From positions 1-64,000 of the forward strand of contig VGZC01000023.1 in assembly GCA_016872725.1 (NCBI GenBank): a stretch of DNA of 64,000 bases, given 5' to 3'. A model generated the notes under the pieces. It had not been told where the DNA came from and searched no databases. It saw only the letters and a program-made list of their open reading frames with translations. Of this stretch, positions 8,716-17,984 are shown piece after piece. How positions within the stretch are numbered: position 1 is the stretch's first letter; the number at the start of each line of letters is the position of its first letter. Made by a program: the position numbers and the translations under genes. The stretch comes from Planctomycetota bacterium. GTDB lineage: Bacteria; Planctomycetota; Planctomycetia; Pirellulales; Pirellulaceae.

Positions 8716-9107
8716 CTTGCCCTCCCGCTCCCGCTGACCGGGGTTTTGGGATTCCCGCGGTCGGCGTCCCACCGAACCGTCCGAATCGCCCGCGCCGCCT
8801 TCCTTCAATTTACCAGTGAATCCCAGGGCGTGCGATGAACGGGTTGATGCCGCGCGGGGTTCCGCCGAGCGACCTTGGGTGCAGGCCGCAGTTTTTGCTC
8901 AATCGTCATAACGCGTTTTGCCGAATGAACAGTAGGAATCCGACCAACCCGCATTTCGGGCGTCTTGCGGAGGTCTGGGAAAACCAGACAAGCTCCGAAG
9001 AACGCCTCGGATGCGGTTCAAGCCGGTTTTGCTTGAATTTCACGTTATACCGGCCGATCTGAATTGAACGGATAGGCGGACCGCTCCATCCACGCGGGAA
9101 ATACGCG
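8716..9107. other. Divergent intergenic region between accessory secA and the BBP7 gene
   Basis: I see no gene here. The region becomes AT-richer towards the plus-strand start (gaatttcacgttatacc near 9036-9052) and probably holds the BBP7 promoter and leader. No reliable -35 box can be assigned. If the TTG start at 8808 were used for secA, this region would be shorter. Confidence 0.5.
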
Positions 9108-10520
9108 ATGAAACGAACAACGCTGGCGATGGCGACTGTCGTGCTGGGACTCTTGGCGAGCCCCCGAGAGGGCGCCGGACAGGATGCGAACATGTGGCGA
9201 CCCGCCGTCGCGCCGGCTCCGATCAACAGCCCGGCCCCTCCGCCGGGTGAACCCGTGTGGCAGCCCGCGGTCTACCCCTCGCCGTTTCAGCCGGGCATGA
9301 TGGTCTCGCCCCAGGCCCAAATGGCGGCCTATGGAACGAACGGCGCGTCCTGCGCGTCGCAAGGGTGCGCGTCGGCGGATTGCGCGAGTCGCGGAGGCAC
9401 CGGACAGGATTGCGGCTGCGAGCGTGATTGGTGCCGGGAATTCCTCGCCGACCGATTCGGCGTCTGCGGGACCTGGGGGTCGGTTGAGTTCCTCCATGTC
9501 TGGGCCGAGGGGCGGACTCTCCCGCCGCTCATCACAACCAGCCCGGACGCCACGCCGCGTTCTTCGGCCTGCGTCCTTCCCGGCGCGACGATTCTCTTCG
9601 GCGGTGACCGTGTCGGCGACGACCGGCAGTCGGCCGGACGGCTCACGACCGGCGTTTGGCTCGACGAGTGCCAGACCACGGGCGTTGGAGTGCGGCTCTT
9701 CGCGATCGAGGGAAGCAACGCGGGCATGCTCTGCTATTCCGATGCCACCGGTTCGCCGATCTGCGGCGTCCCGTTCAATAACGTGCTCACCGGCCTCCCC
9801 GACGCGCTGCTCGGCTCCTATCCAGGCGAGCAAGCGGGCCAGGTCCGTGTCACCACGTCCCAGGACGTGATGACCGGTGAACTCTTCCTCCGCGCGCTCG
9901 TGCTGCGGGGCGACGGCCTCCGCGTCGATTTACTCGGCGGCTATCACTACGCCCAAGTGAGCGACGGCGTCAATATCAACACGAATACGACGATGATCGA
10001 CCCGGGTGGCCTCTTTCCCGTCGGAACCACAGTCGACGTCATCGACCGGTTTGACGCGCGCAACGACTTCCACGGCGCATCCGCGGGCCTGCAGGGCGAA
10101 CTCCGCCACGGATGCTGGCGCTGGCACAGCCTTACCAAGATCAGCTTCGGCAACATGCGCGAAGTACTTACCGTCTCCGGGCAGACAACGACGTTCATCG
10201 CCGGCGGCGCGAGCACGATCGATGCCAACGGGCTCTTCGCTCAGACATCGAATATCGGCACGTTCGTCCGCGACGAAACGACGTTCATTCCCGAGTTGGG
10301 GTTGGGAATGGGCTATCAGATCACGGACATGCTCGAATTGACGGTCGGATACTCGGCCATCTACTGGGCCAACATCCTCGCCGCCGGAGATCAGATCGAC
10401 ACCTACGTCGATCTGTCGCAGGCCGGCGGCGGTCCCGTCGCCGCACGCCCGGCGATCAACCTCCGCGACACCGAGTTCTGGGTCCAGGGCATTTCGCTGG
10501 GACTGAACTGGAACTACTAG
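9108..10520 (+). CDS. BBP7-family outer-membrane beta-barrel protein
   Basis: 470 residues. An N-terminal signal peptide (MKRTTLAMATVVLGLLAS, cleavage near residue 25) leads to a Pro-rich linker, then a Cys cluster at about 83-110 (CASQGCASADC ... CGCERDWC). The rest is a repetitive beta-strand domain with alternating aromatic and polar residues (LGGYHYAQVSDGV, WRWHSLTKISFGNMREVL, ELTVGYSAIYWANI) ending in WVQGISLGLNWNY, an outer-membrane-barrel C-terminus with terminal aromatic. Layout and wording match the BBP7 barrel family, expanded in planctomycetes. It is the only plus-strand gene in this part of the window. It stops 16 bp from the convergent 1400-residue surface-protein gene. A role as porin or anchor is inferred only. 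Confidence 0.85.
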   Translation: MKRTTLAMATVVLGLLASPREGAGQDANMWRPAVAPAPINSPAPPPGEPVWQPAVYPSPFQPGMMVSPQAQMAAYGTNGASCASQGCASADCASRGGTGQDCGCERDWCREFLADRFGVCGTWGSVEFLHVWAEGRTLPPLITTSPDATPRSSACVLPGATILFGGDRVGDDRQSAGRLTTGVWLDECQTTGVGVRLFAIEGSNAGMLCYSDATGSPICGVPFNNVLTGLPDALLGSYPGEQAGQVRVTTSQDVMTGELFLRALVLRGDGLRVDLLGGYHYAQVSDGVNINTNTTMIDPGGLFPVGTTVDVIDRFDARNDFHGASAGLQGELRHGCWRWHSLTKISFGNMREVLTVSGQTTTFIAGGASTIDANGLFAQTSNIGTFVRDETTFIPELGLGMGYQITDMLELTVGYSAIYWANILAAGDQIDTYVDLSQAGGGPVAARPAINLRDTEFWVQGISLGLNWNY

Positions 10521-10536
10521 GAGCCCGGTTCGCGTC

Positions 10537-13500
10537 TTACGCCCAAGCGGCGTCCGCCATCAGCGCATCGACGTCCCGCTCATACGACTCGGCCGATTGC
10601 CCCGCATCGTTCGGGCCTTCGCCCTCGCCGTCCGATGCCGCCAGCGTGAACCCGAAATCCGTCGCCGCGCCATCGAACCGAATCACTCGGGCCCCCGACG
10701 GATCATGGCCCATGATGCGGAGTCGATTTCCGTCGACCGGCAGGTTGCGCGGCCGCGGCCCCACGTGATCGTGGATGATCGCGTCGATCGATGAGGGCCC
10801 CGGACCGAGCAGCCTCGCATGGGCGTCCGACAGGTTGGTCCAACCGCCGAGCGTCACGAACCAGAAATCGTCGCCCGCTCCGTTCGCCCCGATCATCAGG
10901 CCGTTGCCCGACGATCCGTCGCCGCTCGAACCCCGCGAAGCCAGGATCTCGTAGATCGAGAAATAGGCCGCGTCGAGCCCCCGTTCGCCGAAGTTGTTGC
11001 CGGTCCCCGTCACGCCGCCGGGCAGATTCACCGTGAACGTGATCGCGTCGTCGGCGAGCGTTCCGCCTTGCGTCCCGACACGGTCGAGACCATCGAGGAT
11101 CATTTGGGGTCCGTGTTCGACGATGGTGTACGTCCCGGGCATCGTCAGCGTGAACTGATAGTGGCCCGTCGGATCGGTGCGCCGCGTATCGACCACCGCG
11201 CTGGTCGCCGTATTGACCAAGTCCACGCGTACTCCGCCGATCCCTCGCTCCATCGGGCCCTTCAAGCCGTTGTTGTCGACATCCATGTAGACGAATCCCG
11301 AGATCGGACTCGGAATGAAGTCGATGACGTTCAGATTGAGATGAGCCACCGTTTCGTTGAACTGCTTCACGCCGTCCGCCGGTCCGCTGTCGCGGACGAT
11401 GTACGTGACCACGTCCGGACCAAGATAGCCGGTCGGAGGCGTGTATTGGATCGTCTGACCGACCAACACAACGGTTCCGCCTTGCTGGCTCAGGCCCGTC
11501 ACGCTCGCGATGGAAAGCGTCTGCGCCGACTCGTTCGCCGGGCCCGGCGAGTCGTTCGCGAGGACCGTCGACGCCGAGTGCTCGGTCGTGAAGTTCTTGA
11601 TGCCTATGCCCGCATCGTCGACGACGACCGGAGCGTCGTTGAGCGGATTGACGGTGACGGTCACCGTGCCCGTCGTCGACTTGAAATCGTCGACGCCGTT
11701 CGACTGGCCGTTGTCGCGGAGCGTGTACGTGAACGTATCGGTTCCAAAAAAGTCCTGAGCCGGCGTGTAGGTCACCATTCCGCCCGCCAGGACGACCGCA
11801 CCGCCTTGAGCGCTCGTCGCGCCGACCCCCGTGATCGAAAGCGCCTGGCCCAATTCGTCGGCGCCTCCGCCCGGCGCGCCCTTGCCGGTCAGCGTGCCGA
11901 GCGGGATGGCGAGCGGCGTGTCCTCATCCGTCGAGCCGGAATGGGCGCCGGGAACGGGCGCGTCATTGACCGACCGCACGGTCATCGTCACGGTGCCGAC
12001 CGCCGTCTTCGGATCGGGCTGTCCGTTGGTCGTCCCGTTGTCCTGGATCGTGTAGGTGAACGTGTCGACGCCGTTGTAGTTGAGCGGCGACTGGTACCGC
12101 ACGTTGCCGTTGACGAGCGACACCGAGGCGCCGGCCGCCGAGGTCGCCGAGACGCCGACGATCGTGAGCGACTGGCCGCTCTCGTTCGCGGGGCCTTTCG
12201 AGTCATTGCCCGTCAGGTTGAGCGAGACGATCTCGATCGGGATGTCCTCGTCGGTCGCCGCCAGGTCGTTCGCGGCCGTCGGCGCGTCGTTGATCTCCGT
12301 CACGCGCGCCGTGACCGTCGCCGTGCTGTCGGCCCCCGCGCCGCTCGTGTCGTTGATCGTGTATCCAAACGTATCGATCCCAAAGAAATCGGGGTTCGGC
12401 GTGTAGAACAGGCGGTCGTCGGTAAGGTCGCCCGGTGTGCCCCGATCGTCACGCGCCACGGTCCCGTTCGGGCTCTGGGTGAACCCGATCAACGTGACCC
12501 GCGCTTCGACATTCGGAATATCGTTGTTGAGCACGGCGAAGATATTGCCGGCCGAATCCTCGACGACCGTCCCCTGATCGGCCCGAGCACGCGGCCGAAC
12601 CGCCGGCTCGACCACGATCGCGAACGCGTCGGTGTCGGTCAAAGCGCCGCCCACTCCCGTGTTACCGAGGTCGTTGGTGACCATGGTCATGGTCACCGTT
12701 CCGATGAACCCGGCGGCCGGCGTGTACGTCGCATTGAGCAACGCGGATTGAATGGCCGCGAGAGTACCTTGGAACGTCGCCGACGGGCTGTTGTCGGCTC
12801 CCGCGACGAGCGTGATTCCGGCCGTCGATCCGATCTTCAATTTGCCCGGATCGGGCCCGTCACCCGTCGCCACCGCGATCTGAACCTGGATATTCCCCGC
12901 GCCCACGTCGACGTCCGTCGGGAAGAACACCGCGTTTCCCGCCCCGTCGTTGTTTGTCAGCACCTCGTCCTCGACGATGAACTGATCGCCGGGCATCGTA
13001 TTGACCGGCGCGTCGTTCACGGCCGTGACGGTGATCGCGACCGTATCGACATCCGTCTTTGGCCCCCCGTCGCCCGTATTGCCCAAATCGTCGGTCGTCA
13101 TGACGAGCTGATCGGCGCCGTTGTAATTCAAGTGGGGCGTGTATCGCAGGCCGTTCAGAGCCGCGTTGATGCTCGCGATCGGTCCTTCAAGCCTCAGCGC
13201 CGACGTGTTCTGGCCGTTCACGGTCGTGAGACCCGCCGTCGTGGAAACGAACAGGCCGCCGTGCTGCGCCGCCAGGTCGACGCGCACCGTCGCGGCTCCC
13301 GCGTCGACGTCGCTCGTCGACATGCCGTTCGCATTCGCCGTCGAAAATACCAGCGCGGTGTCCTCGGGCGTCGTCTGAAGGAGAGGGGTCACGTTCACCG
13401 GCGGATCGTTGACCGGCCCCACACTGACGGTCGCCGTCGCGGTCGCCGTGGTGCTCTGCCCGTCGTTGATCGTGTAGACAATCTCGACTTGCCCGACGAA

Positions 13501-14739
13501 GCCCGCCGCTGGAGTAAACCGGATCCGGTCGTCGTTGCCGACGCCCGGCGTTCCGTTGTTGTCGACGACCGCATTGCCCGAGGACGCGCTGATGATCGTC
13601 AAACCGCCGAGCGAAACGCCGTTGATCGGCAATTGGACCGTCGGATAGAGGATCTCCGCTTCCGGCACAATGAGACTTCTGATGTCCGGCGCGGAAAAAT
13701 AGGTCGCGACCGGGTTGCTGTCGCCGTTGGCGAACGAGCCCTGAACCCTCAGGTTGCCGTTCACGGTGTCGTTGCTGAGAACCGTTAAGAAGTTGTTCTG
13801 CGAGCTCTCGTCGACATTGTAATTGTCGTTCACCGCCTTCGGATTGCCGCTGTCGACGTGCAGCGCCAACTGCACCAGGTTGAACTCGCCCGGACCGAGC
13901 GGATCAAAAATCACGTTCCCCGAGTTGTCGATCGTGAAGTTCTGATTGCCCCCTAGGTCCTCGATGATGCCGACGCCGAGGTTCGGATACGGGACGCCGT
14001 TGTTGCTGCCCGACGCGAACAGCGTGTACGGAGCAAAGTGATTGAACGTGTGGGCCGGCGCCGGCGTCGTGTAGAAATTCGGAACAACCGACGCGTTCAA
14101 CGAGTAGACCAGGTCCAGGAACGCCTGAGTCAATCCCATGCGCGCCTGGCTGCCTTGCAGGTCCGGAAAACGCGGATCGTTCGGGTCGCGGATGTCCTGA
14201 ACGGTGAGATTGACGAGCACCGTTTGACCGACCGATACACTGTTGATCGCCTGGCCCGACGTGTTCGTAATCGTCGCCCGGAATCGAGCCTGCGGGTCGC
14301 CCGGAGCACCCTCCCCGAGTTTTTTCAGGACATGCACGGCATCCTGCATCGTGAGACGGCTGTCGCCGTCGACGTCAAGCATCACCGCTCGGCTGGTTCC
14401 CGACGACGGCTCGCCCTCCCCCCCACCAATCCCGCTCCGCGACGCGGTCAAATACCGCGAGCCGTAGCTCCGAATGTCCGAAAACAAGGTGATCAGATCG
14501 GTCGGCGTCACCTTCGAGTCGACATTCACGTCGAACCGATTGATCGGATTCTGGAAATCGGACGCGAGCAGACACCGGCTTTCGAGCTGCTCCGCGTTCA
14601 ACGGACGACGCACTGACTCGGATTGCCCCCGAGCCAAACGCAACCGGCGGCGCAGCGACCGACGAATCGACCCCGAAATTCGCTCTTTCATGACTCGCAC
14701 TGGACCCTCTCGCGGACGACGAAACCGATGAGAAGCCAT
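10537..14739 (-). CDS. Exported 1400-residue protein: LExRxLL signal, N-terminal dockerin, cadherin-like tandem repeats
   Basis: The Arg-rich N-terminus leads into NAEQLESRCLLAS (about 48-60), a LEPR-XLL-type signal. A dockerin-like pair of calcium loops follows at about 67-150 (DVNVDSKVTPTDL and LDVDGDSRLTMQDAV). The bulk (about 290-1200) is a run of cadherin/VCBS-type ('tandem-95') repeats with markers such as NDAPVN, TPEDTALVF, YNGVDTFTYTIQDNG. Then comes an SdrD-B-like collagen-binding-type domain (GFVYMDVDNNGLKGPMERGIGGV) and a C-terminal tail ending SAESYERDVDALMADAAWA. It is a surface or extracellular adhesin-like protein. The dockerin is at the N-terminus, whereas the two neighbours have it near the C-terminus. 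A second possible start is the ATG at 14691 (MKERISG). Confidence 0.85.
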   Translation of the reverse strand: MASHRFRRPREGPVRVMKERISGSIRRSLRRRLRLARGQSESVRRPLNAEQLESRCLLASDFQNPINRFDVNVDSKVTPTDLITLFSDIRSYGSRYLTASRSGIGGGEGEPSSGTSRAVMLDVDGDSRLTMQDAVHVLKKLGEGAPGDPQARFRATITNTSGQAINSVSVGQTVLVNLTVQDIRDPNDPRFPDLQGSQARMGLTQAFLDLVYSLNASVVPNFYTTPAPAHTFNHFAPYTLFASGSNNGVPYPNLGVGIIEDLGGNQNFTIDNSGNVIFDPLGPGEFNLVQLALHVDSGNPKAVNDNYNVDESSQNNFLTVLSNDTVNGNLRVQGSFANGDSNPVATYFSAPDIRSLIVPEAEILYPTVQLPINGVSLGGLTIISASSGNAVVDNNGTPGVGNDDRIRFTPAAGFVGQVEIVYTINDGQSTTATATATVSVGPVNDPPVNVTPLLQTTPEDTALVFSTANANGMSTSDVDAGAATVRVDLAAQHGGLFVSTTAGLTTVNGQNTSALRLEGPIASINAALNGLRYTPHLNYNGADQLVMTTDDLGNTGDGGPKTDVDTVAITVTAVNDAPVNTMPGDQFIVEDEVLTNNDGAGNAVFFPTDVDVGAGNIQVQIAVATGDGPDPGKLKIGSTAGITLVAGADNSPSATFQGTLAAIQSALLNATYTPAAGFIGTVTMTMVTNDLGNTGVGGALTDTDAFAIVVEPAVRPRARADQGTVVEDSAGNIFAVLNNDIPNVEARVTLIGFTQSPNGTVARDDRGTPGDLTDDRLFYTPNPDFFGIDTFGYTINDTSGAGADSTATVTARVTEINDAPTAANDLAATDEDIPIEIVSLNLTGNDSKGPANESGQSLTIVGVSATSAAGASVSLVNGNVRYQSPLNYNGVDTFTYTIQDNGTTNGQPDPKTAVGTVTMTVRSVNDAPVPGAHSGSTDEDTPLAIPLGTLTGKGAPGGGADELGQALSITGVGATSAQGGAVVLAGGMVTYTPAQDFFGTDTFTYTLRDNGQSNGVDDFKSTTGTVTVTVNPLNDAPVVVDDAGIGIKNFTTEHSASTVLANDSPGPANESAQTLSIASVTGLSQQGGTVVLVGQTIQYTPPTGYLGPDVVTYIVRDSGPADGVKQFNETVAHLNLNVIDFIPSPISGFVYMDVDNNGLKGPMERGIGGVRVDLVNTATSAVVDTRRTDPTGHYQFTLTMPGTYTIVEHGPQMILDGLDRVGTQGGTLADDAITFTVNLPGGVTGTGNNFGERGLDAAYFSIYEILASRGSSGDGSSGNGLMIGANGAGDDFWFVTLGGWTNLSDAHARLLGPGPSSIDAIIHDHVGPRPRNLPVDGNRLRIMGHDPSGARVIRFDGAATDFGFTLAASDGEGEGPNDAGQSAESYERDVDALMADAAWA

Positions 14740-15082
14740 GGGCAGCCACGCGAGCGCCGCACCCGATCGAGCGGGCGGCGCACCACCTGATGGAGCCGAG
14801 TTCCGTTTTCGTCGCGGGAAACCAACTCGGTCCGCCGGGCTGCAAACTTCAGACTAGTTACGATCGAAAAACTTTGCAAACGAATTGCAAATTCCCTAGG
14901 CGTTAGCCGCTGACAATACACAACGCCATGATTTTGAACAGGTTACGCGGAAAGCCCGCGCGAATTACCCAAGCTCTCCGCATTATCATTGAAGGGCGGG
15001 ACGACTTCAAGCACTTTCGCGGTGCACGCGGACGAAACTGAGTCGTTGACGCGGAAAGTCGCCAAGAAGTTCCGCAAAACCG
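14740..15082. other. Intergenic region upstream of the 1400-residue gene
   Basis: An AT-rich stretch at about 14855-14950 contains two TTTGCAA motifs on the minus strand and is the likely promoter and leader region of the downstream surface-protein gene. Weak open frames exist here (for example 14989-15372, plus) but show no recognisable protein features. Confidence 0.45.
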
Positions 15083-17812
15083 CTACGAGTTCCCCGGATT
15101 CCCTCGTCCCGTCGACCGAACCGGACCGATCGCCCATCGCCCCGACCCCAACGTCCGCCGACCAAGGCGATTCGACGGCCTGTCATCCGAAAGTCCGCTC
15201 AATAACTCGGACTTGTCCCGTCCCGCGCGCGACGCGTCCGGCCAGACCGCCATCACTCGGTCGACGTCATTCACCTTCGCCGACGCCGGACCCGACCGGC
15301 TTCTCGCCGAGTCAAGAACGGCGGCGGACGGAACGGACCGCTTCGCGCGATGCGATTCTGCGAACGGGGTGAGCGGCGGTTCGCCTTCCTTCGGGGAATA
15401 ATGCGTGGGAAGTGCGGCCGGGTGGAGGGCGATTCGGATCTCGCCGCGCGGCCGATCGCTTTCGGCGTGCGCGTCGGAAACCCGATCCGGTCCGAGGTTC
15501 GACCGCCCACCCGCGTCTCCCGAACGGCCCCCCGACGCCCCGTCTTGGGACTCGCCGGAACCCGACCCTTGGCTTTGGGAAAGGAACGTCAACAGGCGGA
15601 CGATATCCTGGGTCGACACGCTTCCGTCGCCCGTGATGTCAAGGTACGGAAAAGGTCCATACGCGTCCGTCGGCGCGGGCAGGACGCGTGAGTGATTGCG
15701 CGAAACGTCGGTGACCAGCAACACCAAATCGGTCGTGGTGACCAGTCCATCCCCATTGATGTCGTGGACTTGCTGGGGGTTCTGCCAGCGATGGGCGGGG
15801 CGGAGTCCGAAATCCAAGTCTTCGGCCGATCCGCCCGAGGCAAGCGTCACCATGTGGAACCCGTTTTCCGGCGTGGTCACCGTCGAGCCGGCCGGCGCGA
15901 CGACCTGGACGCGATAGCTGGCGGCGGGCAACGAGGAGAACCAATACGCGCCTCCGGCTTGGGTCGTCGCGATGGGCGACGGCCCCAATCGGAGTCGATC
16001 GAGTTGCACGGTGGTCCCGCCATATCCGAACGCGCGGACCGAGACGATGTCAGCCGTGGGTCGAGCGACCACCAACGTCGTCGATTGGCCCGCGCTCAAC
16101 AATGAACTCGTCGTCCGCGCGATCCGGTTCCCCGCCGCGTCGTACGCCTCAAGCCGCGCGTAGCTGCCGCCCGTTTCCCCCCGCGCGTCGATGGTGACAT
16201 ACGTCCGCGGCGAACCGAACGTCGCACGCAATTCGGCCGATTCGCGCGAAAAACTCAGCGGTGAACCAAACCCGATCGAATCATACGCGAAGACACGGCT
16301 TCCGGTCGGCGCCTGGGTCGTCGTTCGCGACCGTACCGATTCGTCGATGGCGTTGTAGCCGTAGACCGAGAGCGTGACGCCGGGAACCGCTTCGTTCAAG
16401 AGGCTCGAATCGTTGTAATTGTCCGGCTCCACCGTCGTCTGGAGAGCCGCGAGATCCCCGTTCGCGTCGACCAATCGAACCGTTTGCTGGGTGAGGCCGG
16501 CATCCTTGGCGTCCCGCGTTCCATCGCCGTCGGGATCATTCCAGACCAAGCCCGATAGACCTTGCGCGTCGGTCAATGCCGCGCCGTTCGTCGCGCCGAC
16601 GAACAGGGGTGAAGCGGTGACGAGTTGCCCGGTGATCGGATCGATCGTCACCGTTCGAATGGCGATCGCGCGCACTCCCGAGGGAACCGTGATTCGCAGG
16701 TCCAGATCGGCCGTATGGGTTCCGTAGCTCGCGGCCGTCTGCCACGCGCCCCCATCGATCCGATACTCGGCCCGCGTAATCGTATTGATGGTGAGATCGC
16801 TCTGCAAGCCGCTCGAATTCCGGTTCAGGAGCGTGCCGACCTCGGCCGTCCCCCGGAACCGGTATTTGCCGATCGCCGGATCGTAGTACCCCGCGCCCCG
16901 CAGCACATGGGGCACATCGAGCACATCAAAAACGCCGTCCGCGTCCGAGTCCTGCCATCCGAGTTGGGCCAGCGTGCTCGGGGCGCTCGTGTGATTCTCG
17001 TACGCGTTGAACATCCGCGTACCGGCCGCCATGATGCTGTCCTGTTGGACGAACCCAGGGGTCGGATTGTCGGCCGCATTCCAGTTCTGCGTGTCGTAGT
17101 AACCGCGACGATCGGAATAGCTGCCCCCGCCGTCATATTCGTCCCGCGCCCAAAAAATATGCCCCGTCTCGTGGGTGATCGTCATGGCCGGACGACGGGA
17201 CGGCGTCACCAGGTACCGCCCGCCCGGATAGGCGAACGCCTGCGAAAAACTGCCTCCCGCCCGAAACTGGCCGTCGACGTCGTTCTGCGCGTTCACGACG
17301 AAAATCGTGAACGCCCAATTCGTATCGTGGTTCCCTCGCAGCGCGTTGTTGTAGAGGCGAATGTCGTCGTCAAGGCTGAGCGGCGAGTCATAGCCCACGA
17401 AGCCGAGGAACTCGCCGATCCAGAGCCGCGAGTCGTCCGAAACCCGCGAGATCGGCTCGTACGCCGTCGGAACGGGGTTGTCGGCGTAGGTGAAGTCGAA
17501 TCGGAAATCGAGCGAGTGGACCGAATTCCGTTCGGCGAGCGTCTGCTCCCACCATTCGACGCCCGTAACGACCTTGGCTTTCGCGTCGGCGATGAGCTGC
17601 GGGGTCCAGTTCTCGGTGCTCGCGTCGATCTGACCGTTCGATTCGAGCAAGACCACGCCGACCGTCACCGTCCCCATCATGAATTCGGCCGTGTCCTGCG
17701 GGTGGGCGCCGAACGGAACGGCGGAGAGCAGGGCGCGGCCTTCGAGCCGTTCCAGCGCGAGGCGGCGCGGACGTTTTCGGGATCGTCGCCGATGGGGCCG
17801 TTCCAAGGTCAT
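15083..17812 (-). CDS. Exported zinc metallopeptidase with dockerin repeats
   Basis: About 909 residues from the ATG at 17812, chosen because a GGGAGAG site precedes it and the LEPR-XLL-type signal LALERLEGRALLSA follows within 35 residues. The open frame extends upstream but reads as Arg-rich noise. The catalytic domain (about 50-370) carries HETGHIFWARDEY with H214, E215, H218 and a likely third ligand D224, plus a Met-turn-like DSIM. The spacing HExxHxxxxxD resembles snapalysin-type metzincins. An SdrD-B-like segment (GLVWNDPDGDGTRDAKDAG) and beta-sandwich stretches follow. A dockerin pair lies at about 680-750 (DINGDGLVTTTDL, LDITGDGSVSTQDIV). The last 150 residues are low-complexity and do not end in the acidic tail seen in its neighbours. 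It is probably a secreted, calcium-dependent protease. Confidence 0.8.
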   Translation of the reverse strand: MTLERPHRRRSRKRPRRLALERLEGRALLSAVPFGAHPQDTAEFMMGTVTVGVVLLESNGQIDASTENWTPQLIADAKAKVVTGVEWWEQTLAERNSVHSLDFRFDFTYADNPVPTAYEPISRVSDDSRLWIGEFLGFVGYDSPLSLDDDIRLYNNALRGNHDTNWAFTIFVVNAQNDVDGQFRAGGSFSQAFAYPGGRYLVTPSRRPAMTITHETGHIFWARDEYDGGGSYSDRRGYYDTQNWNAADNPTPGFVQQDSIMAAGTRMFNAYENHTSAPSTLAQLGWQDSDADGVFDVLDVPHVLRGAGYYDPAIGKYRFRGTAEVGTLLNRNSSGLQSDLTINTITRAEYRIDGGAWQTAASYGTHTADLDLRITVPSGVRAIAIRTVTIDPITGQLVTASPLFVGATNGAALTDAQGLSGLVWNDPDGDGTRDAKDAGLTQQTVRLVDANGDLAALQTTVEPDNYNDSSLLNEAVPGVTLSVYGYNAIDESVRSRTTTQAPTGSRVFAYDSIGFGSPLSFSRESAELRATFGSPRTYVTIDARGETGGSYARLEAYDAAGNRIARTTSSLLSAGQSTTLVVARPTADIVSVRAFGYGGTTVQLDRLRLGPSPIATTQAGGAYWFSSLPAASYRVQVVAPAGSTVTTPENGFHMVTLASGGSAEDLDFGLRPAHRWQNPQQVHDINGDGLVTTTDLVLLVTDVSRNHSRVLPAPTDAYGPFPYLDITGDGSVSTQDIVRLLTFLSQSQGSGSGESQDGASGGRSGDAGGRSNLGPDRVSDAHAESDRPRGEIRIALHPAALPTHYSPKEGEPPLTPFAESHRAKRSVPSAAVLDSARSRSGPASAKVNDVDRVMAVWPDASRAGRDKSELLSGLSDDRPSNRLGRRTLGSGRWAIGPVRSTGRGNPGNS

Positions 17813-17915
17813 GCTCTCCCTGATCCTAACCAGACCCCCTCGATGCCTCAAGGAATCCGTATTTCGCACGCTGGGAAACGTAGGAATCCCCGGCGAATCG
17901 TAGCGGTTAAGACAA

Positions 17916-17954
17916 GAAACGGAGAAAGGAGGGTTCCTCCTCCTTTCTCGTTTC
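17916..17954 (-). terminator. Hairpin after the giant surface-protein gene
   Basis: gaaacggagaaaggagg and cctcctttctcgtttc pair over 16 bp with a single bulge, 31 bp past the stop codon of the 5354-residue protein and upstream of the next minus-strand gene. No long T-run follows, so either a Rho-independent terminator or a bidirectional 3'-end stabiliser is possible. Confidence 0.6.
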
Positions 17955-17984
17955 CTTCGTACCTTGGACGACGCGGCGCGCCGA

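Noticed and set aside
10819-13788. 989-residue plus-strand frame opposite the cadherin-like gene
   Set aside because: Same antisense artefact; the minus-strand frame has clear repeats, a signal and dockerin motifs.
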